A DNA stretch of 64,000 nt from Lithobates sylvaticus (taxonomy: Eukaryota > Chordata > Amphibia > Anura > Ranidae): NCBI GenBank assembly GCA_028564925.1, contig CM053032.1, positions 116,112,990-116,176,989 of the forward strand. Direction: 5' to 3'. The notes beneath the pieces are model-generated. The model was given only the letters and a program-made list of their open reading frames with translations, was not told the DNA's origin and did not search any database. Positions 42,769-53,828 of this stretch are shown here, in pieces; the stretch's first letter is position 1, and each line of letters starts with the position of its first letter. Position numbers and translations under genes: made by a program.

Positions 42769-43902
42769 ATGGGGAAAGATAAGCCCAAGGCACCTAAGGG
42801 CAGCGGTGGACATCGCCCAGGAGGGGATTTAGAGGATTATTTCAGCCATGGAAGATCGTCCTCACAGCGCCGGCCGGAATCCAAGATGGCGCCGGCCCCT
42901 CCATCCCCAGCGCGCTCTGAATCAGCTCTGCAGTCCCAGGTGAGCTCACACAGCCTGCTCTTACACCCTGACACTGATTTCTCCCCCAGACTGACCAGAA
43001 GCTGCTCCAATGTCTCCCTAGGATCAGAGGAAGGGTGGGACATGGAAGCACAGATCAGATCCCTGCACAGCTACATGCGGTCCCTACCCACTAAGGCTGA
43101 CTTTGAACACTGTGTACACAGGATTGAAAAGACTTATAAGAAAGAGATCTCTGACCTAAGGAAGGATGTGGGGGCACGCTTTGATGATGTTGAACACACA
43201 GTAGAAGGCCTTCGGGACACGGTACAGTCACATGACAGGATTCTCAACACCCACACGGTCATGCTACAGCAACTCTCATACCAGCAGGACGACCTCGAAA
43301 ATCGCAGTCGCCGCAACATACGCATACGGGGGATACCCGAGACGGTTGACCCCAAGAATTTACCTGCGGCTGTGATGGCCATTTTTAACCAAATACTCCA
43401 ACGCCCTAAAGATGACCTGATCGAACTGGACCAAGTGTACCGTACCTCGGGCCCTCGCACCCCTGACCCCTCCTTTGTACGCGACACCCTATGTCGCATC
43501 CACTTTTACAAAATTAAGGAGGACATCATGAGGGCCGCCAGCACACAGCAGTCAATCCTCTTCAACGACACACCCGTCATGCTTCTCCCAGATCTCTCCC
43601 GCCAAACACTGGCTATGCGGAAATCACTGAGGCCCCTCACGCAACTCCTGCAAGCAAGGCAAATCAAATACCAGTGGCGTTTCCCATTCCACCTCCGAGT
43701 TCGCCACGAAGGTAAAGTCGCCATATTCCGCACGCTGGGAGACCTGCCGACATTCCTCAGCACTCTTGAACTACCTCAAGTCGCACTACCCGACTGGCCG
43801 TTTGCACCGACCACCCCGTGCCTACCCTACACCCCACATTGGCAGAAGCAAGGTCGCAAACGCACCCCTCGGTCTCCACAGCACCAGGACCCCAATGACT
43901 GA
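42769..43902 (+). CDS. L1 ORF1 RNA-binding protein
   Basis: A 377-residue open frame encoding the LINE chaperone that packages element RNA in trimers. Residues 1-90 are basic and disordered. Residues about 95-185 are a coiled coil with heptads, including FEHCVHRIEKTYKKEISDLR and LQQLSYQQDDLENRSRR. An RRM-like fold follows, starting NIRIRGIPETVDPKNLP. The C-terminal domain has LFNDTPVMLLPDLSRQTLAM and IKYQWRFPFHLRVRHEGK. The length fits Tx1/L1 ORF1 proteins, and no stop or frame change is present. The ATG at 42769 gives the conserved MGKDKPK start, like the MGKGKPE start of the older copy. Confidence 0.92.
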   Translation: MGKDKPKAPKGSGGHRPGGDLEDYFSHGRSSSQRRPESKMAPAPPSPARSESALQSQVSSHSLLLHPDTDFSPRLTRSCSNVSLGSEEGWDMEAQIRSLHSYMRSLPTKADFEHCVHRIEKTYKKEISDLRKDVGARFDDVEHTVEGLRDTVQSHDRILNTHTVMLQQLSYQQDDLENRSRRNIRIRGIPETVDPKNLPAAVMAIFNQILQRPKDDLIELDQVYRTSGPRTPDPSFVRDTLCRIHFYKIKEDIMRAASTQQSILFNDTPVMLLPDLSRQTLAMRKSLRPLTQLLQARQIKYQWRFPFHLRVRHEGKVAIFRTLGDLPTFLSTLELPQVALPDWPFAPTTPCLPYTPHWQKQGRKRTPRSPQHQDPND

Positions 43903-44300
43903 AACACTCCAGTGGGCCGCCCCGGGCCTGTTGTCCTCCTCTCTTGCTCCCCACCACTGGGGTTCTTCCCCTTGTGATATGCTTAGACCCATGTGGGTCG
44001 GAAATCTCAACCCCTAACTAACCCTCCTTTTCTTACAGGTTTTATATGTATATTACATGCCTTTTTCTCATGTACCCCCTCCCCCCCACTCCGACAATTG
44101 GAGTGCTGCACGGTGACTTTCTCCTCTACCAATGCACAGATTCCAGGACTTGTCCTCACACCCCACCGCCTGCTACAACTCCCCCTGTGTTGTGTTGTCC
44201 TCACCGAAACTTTACAGTTACTGTTATACTTAGCCTGTTCCCTGCACAAGGCCTGTTGCACACCCATACCCCCCGTGCAACATAAATGTTATGCCTCTTG

Positions 44301-44332
<32 letters not shown>

Positions 44333-44950
44333 CCGGTTTACTGATGCACTTTTTTGAAGACCACTAAGATAACCTTAATTAAGATGATGTTTAGTACAAT
44401 ATCCAGGTCGAAATTGATACTGCTCTATATGTGGAGCCGAGGCGAAGGGAGCTGCCCTGCTCTGTGGTCTTTTTTTGGGGTTTTTGTTTATCTGTCACCC
44501 CTCAGTGATCCAATAGACACTGAGGAGCGCACTGATATGTGCCTTTATAAAAGGCCTTTTTCTTTTACGTTACTTGCCTTTTGGAGCCACCTAGTGGCCT
44601 TTTTTGTTTTTGTTTCTTTTTTGGTTACTCCTTTTTTCTGCCTGACCCATTGGGCCCATCTCCCACGATTGGCTCGCAACAATTATAAGTTACTCGCTCT
44701 CCTGGTTATTATAGTGGGAGAAAGTGGCCATGACTATGACTGCTGGTACCTCCTGCATAAGATTACTTCTCTGCCTTTTCTATTCCTTCTCGCTTTTCTT
44801 CTCTCCTCATCTTCTCTTTACCTGTACCTTCCTACCCTCCCCTCCCTTACCCTCCTACAACAAGAACTAACTCCCGCTCCCTACCCCCAAAAAATCTAAT
44901 CACAACGCCACCTATCAAAGTGACCCTGAACCTCATTCCCATAACCTCCC
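43903..44950 (+). other. L1 inter-ORF region
   Basis: 1048 bp between ORF1 and ORF2. It holds a T run at 44301-44329 and pyrimidine-rich sequence before ORF2 (44760-44850). Frames here are short and show no domain. The old copy at 41440-42128 keeps a matching region with its own homopolymer. Confidence 0.7.
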
Positions 44951-47900
44951 ATGGCTAACGACGGCTCAATAACTTTTGCCTCCTTTAACTGCAGAGGCTT
45001 TAACACACCTGAGAAGCGGAGCCAGACACTTTACCATTTTCATAAAAAACATATCAAAATTTTGCTCCTCCAGGAAACGCATGTTCGTGCAGGGGCAATC
45101 CCAGCCATACGCAATAGGTATTACTCGCAATGGTTCCACAGTGTCAATCCCCAATCCAAATCTAAAGGGGTGTCTGTTGCCTTCCATAAGTCTTTTAACC
45201 TGGAGGTTGTGGATTCTCTCATAGATGACTCGGGTCGCTACATATTTTTGAAACTGAAACTAAACGATTTTCTCTTTACAGTGGCTAATATCTATGTGCC
45301 TAATGCGGGCCAGGCTCGGTTCCTCTCAACGGTCCTCACCAGACTATCCTCCTTTGGAGGGGCAGCTCTCATCATCGGAGGCGATCTCAATGTAGCCTTA
45401 TCCCCACCTGCAGACACATCCTCTGGTAAGTCCTCTGTTCCATACTCCACCTTGACACGCATCAAATCACTCTTTCATTCATCCCATCTGGTGGATTCCT
45501 GGCGGATCCAGCATCCCACAGATAGGGATTACAGTTATTTCTCAGTAGTACACAACTCCTACAGTAGGTTAGACCATTTCCTCATCTCACAATCGCTGCT
45601 AGACACACCTCTACAGACCTCGATCGGTACCATACTGTGGTCCGATCATGCCCCCGTCTATTTGACTCTAGTTCGCCCCCCCGCTACCCGCCGGGGGGCT
45701 AACTGGAGACTTAATGACAATTTACTACGAGACACTGTATGTGTAGCGGATGTCTCTACAGCCATTAGAAACTTTATAGGAGACCACTCATCTGACACGA
45801 CCTCCCCACTGAACCAATGGGACACACTTAAATGCATGATACGGGGCACCCTCATACAGCACGGATCCCGCCTAAAGAAGGCCAGAGCTCATGACATACG
45901 CAAACTCCTCACTACGATAGCAGAACTTGAACCCCTCCACAAACGGGACCTGGACCCTGCCGTATTTGTCCAGCTCTCTAATGCCCGCAGGGATTTGCTT
46001 CAGCTCCTCGATGCGCACTCCTTAATCGCCAGAGACAAAGCACAAAACCACTTTTACTCACTAGCAAATAAATGTGGTAAGTACCTGGCTAGGGTCATTC
46101 ACCCTAGACCCCCACGGGATTCTATCCCTTTTATCGTTCAACCAAACCAAACGAAAACTTTTAACACCTCTGGGATATCTGCATCCTTCCGGCAATACTA
46201 CTCACAACTGTATAACCTCCCTCGCACAATCCCTAACGCTCGGTCCCCCCCCTCCAACGACCCTATACAAGAATACATCCTAGAGACAGCCCTGCCCACT
46301 GTTGACGAACCAGACGCAACAGCCCTTGACGAGCCCCTGGACACCTCTGAATTCCTGCAGGCCATCAAAGCTCTTAAAGTAGGCAAATGCCCGGGTCCCG
46401 ACGGCTTAACACCCCGATTCTACAAAACCTTTGCCCCCCAACTTGCACCCCTACTAACAAAGGCCTTTAACTCAGTGGAAAGTTCCAACCTCCCCTCAAA
46501 AGAATCCCTATCCGCCAACATCTCCATTATCCCTAAACCAGGTAAAGACCCTTCCCAATGCAGCAGTTATCGGCCCATCTCCCTACTTAACATAGATATT
46601 AAACTATTCGCAAAAGTTCTAGCTACCCGTCTATCCCCTATACTACCCAAAGTTATCCATAACGACCAAGTGGGGTTTGTCCCCGGTAGAGAGGCAAGGG
46701 ACAACACCACCAAAACGATACACCTTATCTCCCTGATACAACGTAAAGTTCTAAAAGCTTGCCTTTTATCCTTCGATGCTGAAAAGGCCTTCGATAGGGT
46801 CAGCTGGAGGTTTCTACAGTTGTCCCTAGCTCAACTCGGCCTCGGGTCCCCTTTATCTCTAAAGTCATGTCCCTATACTCCAGACCCTCAGCTACGGTCC
46901 TAGTCAACGGTACCACATTAGCTCCCTTTAACATTACAAATGGCACCAGGCAGGGCTGTCCCCTATCTCCCCTCCTTTTTGTCATAGTAATCGAACATCT
47001 GGCTTGCGCCATACGTCAAAACCCCTCCATTCTCGGCATTCAAACCCCATCTGCCCACCACAAACTCTCCTTGTATGCAGACGATCTCCTAGTCTATATC
47101 CAAAACCCACACACCTCACTACCGTCCCTTCTCCGAGAATTCCAACGTTTTGGCACCCATAGCAACTTCAAGGTCAACATAACTAAGACAGAAGCACTCA
47201 ACATATCCCTCACCCCATCCACCCTATCCCTTCTAAAATCCAATTTCTCTTTCGGGATCTCTTACCTGGGAATCATTATACCCTCAAACCTAACCAACTT
47301 GTTCTCCCTAAACTATATCCCCCTACTCTCCCGAATACGGAAAGACCTAGAGGAATGGGAGGGATCCCCTCTGCCGTGGTTCGGCAGGATTAACACCCTA
47401 AAGATGGACACCCTACCCAAGCTCCTGTATTTATTCCAAACGGTTCCCATCCACGTCCCCAAATCCTTTTTTGCCTCCCTACGCTCGCTAGCCATTAGAT
47501 TCATGTGGAGTCGGGGACTCCCCAGAGTTAAATTTAAACTACTCACGCTTCCGAAGACAATGGGAGGTACAGGCCTCCCTGACTTCGAGACCTACCATAC
47601 GGCCGCTCTTATGGCCCGCACACTAGAATGGTTCCCCCATCCTTTCTGCAAGGCCTTGGTGACAGTTGAACAAGACCTCTCTCCTGTAGACCTCCTGGCT
47701 CTACTATGGGGCTACAAGCACGAGTACACTCGCCTGACATCCCTATCACCACTGACCTTAGCCTCTTTGCAGCTATGGTATAAGAAAGGACTCAACACTA
47801 CCCTTTCCTCCGACCCAAGCCCCCTGACATCCCTTTTTGACCACCCCGCTCTCCCACAAGGAATAGGGGCGACCACCATAGGGTCCTTTAAATGCTCTGA

Positions 47901-48744
47901 GTGGCCACTAGCTCACACATTTGTACACTCATCACAAGGGACCCCGGTAACCCCGGCAGGCCCCGGAGACTGGCTCACAGCCTTACACATGTCTACGTTT
48001 ACCAAACACCTATATTCCTCCTCTCAAATACACCGCAAGCTTACCAGTTTTGAGGAACTATGTTCGCTCCAAGAAACTCCCAAACACCTCCTCTCCTCCT
48101 TATATAACCTACTACTGACCCTAGCACAAGATCAACTCCCGCACTATACCAGGATGTGGTCTGCGGACCTGGGTGAAGACATCTCTGCGCCGGAATGGCA
48201 AACCTCTTTTTATTTTACGCACAAGTCTACCATCTCTTGCTACTCCCAGGAAAAGAATTACAAGCTCCTGTCCAGATGGTACAGGGACCCTGCAATCCTG
48301 CACAAAATCTTCCCATCAGCTCCGTCAACTTGTTGGCGCTGTGAAACCTCTGTTGGAACATACATGCATATCTGGTGGGACTGTGAGAGGATCCGCCCCT
48401 TCTGGACGCAGGTATTTGAATGTTATAATCTCGTAGCTGATAGACCAGTTCCTATCTCCCCAAAAATTGCGCTACTCTCCATATTGCCTGGGTCTTTAAA
48501 GTCGCAGAAGCAAAGATTGCTCCATTTCTTTATGTCCTCCGCTAGGCAACTGATACCCGCTTACTGGAAGACAAAGAACACTCCTCCACTGTCACGGTGG
48601 GTATCGATTATGAATGACACCATGAGAATGGAGGAGATGCTGGCACGAGATAATGATACATACACCAAATTTATAGCTCAATGGTCGATATGGCTCCGCT
48701 TCTCTTCCTCTGATACCCTGCTGAACAAAACCTCGGACATCTAG
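44951..48744 (+). pseudogene. L1 ORF2 endonuclease-reverse transcriptase, one frameshift
   Basis: About 1265 codons. The apurinic-type endonuclease spans residues 1-240: ITFASFNCRGF, LLLQETHV (catalytic Glu), IIGGDLNVAL (catalytic Asp), SYFSVVHNSYSRLDHFLIS and WSDHAPVYLTL (catalytic His). The RT begins near KCPGPDGLTPRFYK, then SIIPKPGKDPSQCSSYRPIS, LSFDAEKAFDRVSW, GTRQGCPLSPLLF and SLYADDLLVYI with the catalytic YADD. A C-terminal zinc knuckle CWRCETSVGTYMHIWWDC is at 48331-48384. The first frame runs 44951-46903 and the second 46867-48744; reading passes between them near 46846-46866, consistent with loss of one base in a GGGTCCCC run. All catalytic residues are kept. Stop TAG at 48742. Confidence 0.92.
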
Positions 48745-49160
48745 GGACATACTAGATTCCCTCCTACCCTACCCCCCCTGGACATAACCCTGATCCCCCC
48801 CTCCCCCTGCCTCCCTTCCTCCCTACCTTCCTGCCCACCCCCCCACCACCCCATTTCTTCTTTACTTTACTCTACTCTTTTCTCTCTGCTCTTCCTATCT
48901 TTCCTTCTCCACGTTACTTACTGTATATTGCTACATATAGTGTCTCATGAACTGCTCTCGCTAACACTACCTCCTGGACCAGAGAACAGGTTCTCTTCCC
49001 CACCCTCCGAGCTTGTTGGTGGAAGTCGGCTGTGGACGATAGTCATTGGCTGGCCTACCGCAATTATCCTTCTGTTACCGTTCTTTGTATACACTTACCT
49101 CATGTTGTTCACTGTTTTACTGTTTTTCTTGTGAAATACCAATAAAAATATTTTCAACAC
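48745..49160 (+). other. L1 3' untranslated region
   Basis: 416 bp, C/T-rich at first (48760-48850), ending TGAAATACCAATAAAAATAT and TTTCAACAC. The AATAAA within the last 25 bases may serve as poly-A signal. It joins directly to the duplication at 49161. Confidence 0.8.
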
Positions 49161-49917
49161 TAAAGATGGCGGTGAGTGCCCCTGCTAACTACTTGTGTTC
49201 TATCGTTTCAGGGATGCCACGTATCCTGACATTGTTCCGTCTATTACGGTTCTCGATGTCATCTTGGTGATACATGAGCTGCTGCAGCATGACAGTGTGG
49301 GAGTTATGGGTTTCCTCATGGGACTGCAATGTATTACAAATGCCGTCAGTAGTATTCTCTACATCCTCCATGCGGGTCCCCAAATCTTTTTTAAGGTCAG
49401 CAATCTCCTTTTTATAGGTTTTTTCCATGCGGGAGACCTAGTGCTCAAAGTCATTTTTAGTTGGCAGGGAGCGCAAATAGATGTGCATGGATCGCATCTG
49501 TGACTCCATGTCACATCCATCCCCAGAGCACAGGGATGCCTGCGAGAGGCTGTGCAGGCTGTGTGGGTTGTATAAGGGGGGCTCTATGTCGGCTAGTGAG
49601 GCTGAGTGGCCCCTGCAGTGTACCTGTTCGGCGTCTGCTGGTTCGGAGCGGGCCGGGGACGGAGGCACCGCCGCCATCTTGGAATGCCTCTGGTTCAGGT
49701 AGGCCGCAGATGCCCTGGTCACAAAACGGCCGAGATCTCCTTGTGTCTGGTCGCCGGCTGGCTTGGATTGGATTGGTCCTCGGGCTTCCCTTTACCCATC
49801 GGGTCAGTTTGGTGGTTGTGCGGATGGTGATGTTGGTGAAATGTCCCCGTGGTAGCCGTTAGGACTGGGAGCTGCCGCAATGTGCGTCTTACAGCTCCAT
49901 GCGCTAATCCACGCCCC
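49161..49917 (-). pseudogene. older L1, leader and ORF1 N-terminal half (minus)
   Basis: From right to left: leader near 49917 (GGGGGCGTGGATTAGCGCAT), ATG at 49799 with MGKGKPEDQSNPSQPATRHK, a frame change, then SKMAAVPPSPARSEPADAEQ, MRSMHIYLRSLPTKNDFEH and EKTYKKEIADLKKDLGTRME, and the RRM start VRIRGIPETIEH. It joins across the young L1 to 42657 and shares the LTAIF segment with it. Old and broken. Confidence 0.88.
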
Positions 49918-49919
49918 CA

Positions 49920-50300
49920 CATACTACATTTTAGAGCTTGTTCACACCAGGTGTGGTCAGAGAATGAGTGAGAAATTGTATGTTTTACCACAATGCACAT
50001 GGGTGCCAATAATTCTTAATGGCACCCCAATGCATCTAGCAGATGCACATGCGTTTGCATCCCCTAAAATGCATGGTACCTCAGTACCATGCGTTTTGGT
50101 GCAGTGTGATTTTAAGAAATGTGCCAGCACTTTTTTTGCTTGTTTCATGCCCATAGGGTAACCCATTGAAACATGCAATGCATGGAAACGTACAAAAAAA
50201 TGTGTTTGTGTACTAGGACGCACCTCCTGGTGTGCCCCAAGATTATGCAGAATTCTAAAGGGTGCCTTGACTGAAAAAAGGTTGAAAAACACTGCTCTAG
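49920..50300. repeat. interspersed repeats ending in a hAT-type terminus
   Basis: AGAGCTTGTTCACACCAGGT at 49933 resembles a frog MITE end. GGTACCTCAGTACC and the repeated CATGCGTTT at 50040-50095 are palindromic. At 50240-50297, AAGGGTGCCTTGACTGAAAA, then GGTTGAAAAACACTG, is a hAT-like right terminus related to 26964. The pair of ends was not resolved. Confidence 0.45.
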
Positions 50301-50815
50301 ACAGTAATAATTTTCCTCCTCCAATGCACTAACAACCCCCCCCCCCCCCGCCCCACCCACAACCTCCACTATAATCTTCCAGTGTGGCAAAGGTTATTAG
50401 AACCGAGGAGCTTTCGGAATATGTTACACTTATATTCACTCATTGACAGGGCTCTGTGCATGGAAAACTACAAGATCAAGCAGCCTTTGCGGCTGCCGGC
50501 TTGTAGTTTTCAATGAACTACCACGGCGCTGTGGAGCTCATTCATGCTTCTTGTCAGATTGTACCTGCTTAACCGTATGGGATGTACGGGCAAGCAGATA
50601 CACTGGCAGATCTTCTGGAGACCTGCATGGCACCAGCGATCACCCTAATCGCTGGTGCAATGCTTTACAGGCTCAAATTTTTTTTTAGAAATGCACATTT
50701 TTTTACCTGCAAAAAAATGCATTTATTATTTTTTCCCAAAAAGTGAACTTATCTTTTAAGTCCCTACCTTTTTTGCCCAGCTCCTCCATTTATAGAAGCT
50801 GTACTACAGCTTCTA
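50300..50815. other. repeat-derived sequence, no gene seen
   Basis: A C run at 50336-50349, then GAAAACTACAAGATCAAGCA paired with GCCGGCTTGTAGTTTTCA (50461-50512), and CACCAGCGATCACC paired with CGCTGGTG (50630-50657). Likely a MITE of the frog 'tacaag' type; ends not defined. Confidence 0.4.
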
Positions 50816-50819
50816 TGAA

Positions 50820-51033
50820 AGTGGAAGTAAACCCACCTATCGGTTTCAGCCAAGGAAGCTGCAATCTTTGCCTCTGTTTAATCTTCAACTGATACAGTGC
50901 TGCACATGTGATCCGTTATGACACCAGCCATTGGATGGTTTGACTGTTTGGTTGAGAGCACAGCCAATGTGCAGTTAGCATTCACGGCATGCCTTTTTTT
51001 TTAGACTGTTAAATCGATGGGTTTACTTCCACT
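50820..51033. mobile_element. 214-bp MITE with AGTGGAAGTAAACCCA ends
   Basis: Inverted ends AGTGGAAGTAAACCCA and TGGGTTTACTTCCACT, continuing CCTATCGGTTT against AAATCGATGGG. It is flanked by TGAA on both sides (50816-50819, 51034-51037). Probably a piggyBac-like family using a changed TTAA site. Confidence 0.7.
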
Positions 51034-51291
51034 TGAATAAAACAGGATTTATTAATGGAGGACATGAGGATGATTAAAAGGTCCACCCCCTACATTCATA
51101 GATTGTTCTGAGAAAGTGTTACCAGAGAAAACCTAGCATATGCTGGAATAATTATAACTTCCAGATGTCCTGGAATTCCCCAAGAATAGAAGCAGTCCAT
51201 GACCAAGGTATAAGACGTCCTTTCCCTTCATCTATCACTAGGATCACAGGTATGAAAAGAAAAAAATTAGAATTGCTGCAAAACATCTTAA

Positions 51292-52253
51292 AGTGGACCT
51301 TCAGTAATTTTTTCCCATCTATTAAATCTTCTGCCCTTGTTGTTTTAACTTTGGATAGTAAAACATATTTTTTTTCTGTAAATACAGCCCACTTCCTGTT
51401 ACTTGTATGGTAAAAAGCTTAGGCTTCTGACATCATGCACAGCTCTCTCTCACTCTTGTGAGAGTTTTCCAGGAAGGTGGGGGGGGGGGGGGGGGGGAGT
51501 CATGAGAGGGCCAATGAAAGCTGCAGGGCTGCAGAGCTGGAGGTGTGCCTCTATGTAAATCCAGGAAGTGAACAGGCAGCAGCTTCAGCTGCCCACAGTT
51601 AAAATGGTTGCAGCCAGACTCAGTGGAGGGAGATTTCTGCAGCATATTTGGCAAGTACAGAATACAGTGGAACCTCGGATTGCGAGTAACACGGTTAACA
51701 AGCATTTCGCAATACGAGCACTGTATTTTTTAAAATTGTAACTCAGTTTGCGAGTGTTGCCTCGCAAAACGAGCACGATTCAGGCCAAAGCGGTGTGCAG
51801 TATCGCTTTTGGCCTGAGGTGGGGGGCGCCGGAGCCGAGCAGAGCCGAACGTCACGTTCGGAAATGCACGAAAAGGTCTGAGTACAGCACGGCTGACCTT
51901 GGCAAATCTCGGGTAGAAAGTCTTTGCGAGGTTTGCCGAGGTCAGCCGAAGTGTCCTCGGGCCTTTTCGGTCATTTCCGAGGCTCTCCGGCGCCCCCCGC
52001 CTCTGGTCACATTCCGTATTGCATCCCATTGAAGTCAATGCAGAACTAATTATTTCCGTCTCCATTGACTTCTATGGGAAAACTCGCTTTGATATGCGAG
52101 TACTTTGGATTATGAGCATACTCCTGGAATGGATTATGCTGGTAATCCGAGGTTCCACTGTATATAAAATAATATGCAAAGTGGTTGGAGGGAGGCTTCA
52201 GAATGGCAAAGATGTTTTTATTACATATTATATGAGCAGACAGCAGTTCCTCT
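51292..52253. mobile_element. TTAA-flanked element, host of a mariner-type MITE
   Basis: TTAA at 51288-51291 and 52254-52257. The ends are AGTGGACCTTCAG and, inverted, AGAGGAACTGCTG. Removing the nested element leaves about 460 bp. A G run is at 51479-51498. The right end lies 68 bp from the IFT56 exon. Confidence 0.65.
51665..52160. mobile_element. mariner/Tc1-type MITE
   Basis: TA duplications at 51663-51664 and 52161-52162. Inverted ends CAGTGGAACCTCGGATT and AATCCGAGGTTCCACTG are perfect over 17 bp. The centre is GC-rich and palindromic around GGCGCCGGAGCC. No coding capacity. Confidence 0.88.
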
Positions 52254-52321
52254 TTAAGAACTGTCTGTTTTACATTAACATATTTTTTACATTTACAATT
52301 TATCCAAATAAATCAGCTTAC

Positions 52322-52405
52322 CTCCTCAGCCTCTTTGTAGTTTCCATCTGCAGCTTTGGCTTGGGCATAGTTAAAGTTGAAAGTATCATCATTGTAGAAA
52401 TAACT
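52322..52405 (-). CDS. ttc26: IFT56 (TTC26) internal exon
   Basis: An 84-base exon on the minus strand. The acceptor AAACTTAG precedes it and the donor GAG|GTAAGC follows. It translates in one frame without a break to S-YFYNDDTFNFNYAQAKAA-DGNYKEAEE, phase 0 at both ends. From memory, vertebrate IFT56/TTC26 has nearly the same segment in its C-terminal half. The protein is a TPR subunit of the intraflagellar transport B complex that helps carry cargo along cilia. Neighbouring exons were not found in the window, so the flanking introns reach beyond it or are very large. It is the only named host gene here and implies the whole window is ttc26 intron, unless the candidate exon at 23609 belongs to another gene. 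Confidence 0.88.
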
Positions 52406-53029
52406 CTAAGTTTGAAGCAATACAATTATTAATGTAAAACAATTCAGAAAAACATCTTGTGCTATATCTCTTACCAAGAGTAATAAATAATGCTTTTCTA
52501 AAAATACAGACTTTGGGAAAAATGCAAAAGAGAACACAAAACACTGGTTGTGCAGAGGGCAAAAGTTTATACACATCCCCAGTGTGTATAGCGGAAATGC
52601 TACATTTTTTATTTTTTTAAAACTATATGTTAACAATTGAATAACATGCATTAGTACATGCTGCCTCAAAATGCAGCCAAGTAGGTAGAGTCTAGCTCAA
52701 GCTGATTATTATTCTTGCAATGAAACCTCTGTTTACTCTGGACCATTAATGTTCTCATGGCATCCCCACATGTATACATTTCTAGTCTACTCAGTGGTAT
52801 GAACTTGCTGCTGACAAAATAGAGATTTACAGATCCCAATATGGTGATGAAGTAAGGGGGCATCAAATAACACATCAATCCTTAAACGTACAAAATATTT
52901 GCTCTAGTATGCATTGGGTTATGATTAATGAAGAACAGCTAAATTACAAGGCACCGTAACAAAATTTAGGCTGATCTAGGAGCCTTAGATTTACTACTGC
53001 CTTCCAGGAACTTTTGACGACCGCCTCGC
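52406..53029. other. intron sequence upstream of the IFT56 exon
   Basis: Unique-looking AT-rich sequence with no second exon, repeat end or domain that I can recognise. Confidence 0.45.
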
Positions 53030-53507
53030 TGAACTTTGAGCCGCTGGGTGGATTGGGACAAATCCCCTATGCGGAGACGTTGAGCGCTCCTGACTGTCTC
53101 TATGCCCTTCTCCTCCCCTACCATTTCCAACATGACTGCCCACAAAGCAAGGTCCATAAAGACATGGATGAGTGAGTTTGGGGAGGAGGAACTTGACTGG
53201 CCTGCACAAAGTCCTGACCTCAACCCAATAGAACACCTTTGGGATGAATAAGAGTGGAGACTGCAAGCCAGGCCTTCTCACCCAACATCAGTGCCTGACC
53301 TAAAAAATGCACTTCTGAAAGAATGGTGAAACATTCCCATAGACACACTCCTAAACCTTGTGGATAGCCTTCCCAGAAGAGTTGAAGCTGTTATAGCTGC
53401 AAAGGGTGGGCCATCTCAATATTGAACCCTACGGACTAAGACTGGGATACCATTAAAGTTCATGTGCGTGTGAAGGCAGGCATCCCAAAACGTTTGACAA
53501 TATGGTG
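53030..53507 (+). pseudogene. Tc1 transposase C-terminal fragment and right end
   Basis: The plus strand reads KARSIKTWMSEFGEEELDWP and [15 protein letters not shown], the catalytic Asp-Glu spacing region of Tc1 proteins. Then come IPIDTLLNLVDSLPRRVEAV and the terminus AGGCAGGCATCCCAAAACGT...TGGTG before TA at 53508. A stop follows HLWDE. The left part of the element is lost. Confidence 0.85.
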
Positions 53508-53699
53508 TATTTATGAGGGGCTACTCTCTTGGATGCATTGCAGCAGGTGGAGTACAGAGAAAATGGTGTCAATTTGCTCCTGTTGTGGGCTTATCACATG
53601 TGATTTACGACTTTTATTGTGCAAGATTCATATCCTTTTGGTGAATTTCATGACAATGGTGGTATTGTGACACATTGGAATCCAAGATATAACCAGATT
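53508..53699. other. short unclassified stretch
   Basis: Between the Tc1 end and the CR1 leader. No terminal repeat or known protein segment. Confidence 0.4.
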
Positions 53700-53828
53700 T
53701 ACGACAATGTGAATTTATGCGAGTTGAGTACATGTGTATTGTATTGTTGAGTATTAGTGTCCGGAAGCTAGTGGTTAGGTAATTTGGACAGGGTATAATC
53801 CCCAACCCTCATTAAATTAGTAGGTACG

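Larger units (their letters stand above)
42658..49160 (+). mobile_element. L1/Tx1-type LINE, near-complete, young
   Basis: 6503 bp with an exact 16-bp duplication on both sides. Layout: leader 42658-42768, ORF1 42769-43902, inter-ORF 43903-44950, ORF2 44951-48744 and 3' region 48745-49160. The 5' start GAGGGGCGTGGCCTGACGCA matches the start form of the older copy (GGGGGCGTGGATTAGCGCAT on the minus strand near 49917), so it is probably full length. It ends CCAATAAAAATATTTTCAACAC without a poly-A tail. One frameshift in ORF2 is the only damage seen, suggesting recent insertion. Confidence 0.92.

Noticed and set aside
42129-42788. One continuous 219-residue minus-strand protein
   Set aside because: Its first 44 codons lie in the antisense of the young L1 leader; only 42129-42657 is real old L1 ORF1.
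44007-44267. Minus-strand frame within the young L1
   Set aside because: No domain and fully inside the L1 inter-ORF region; treated as a shadow frame.
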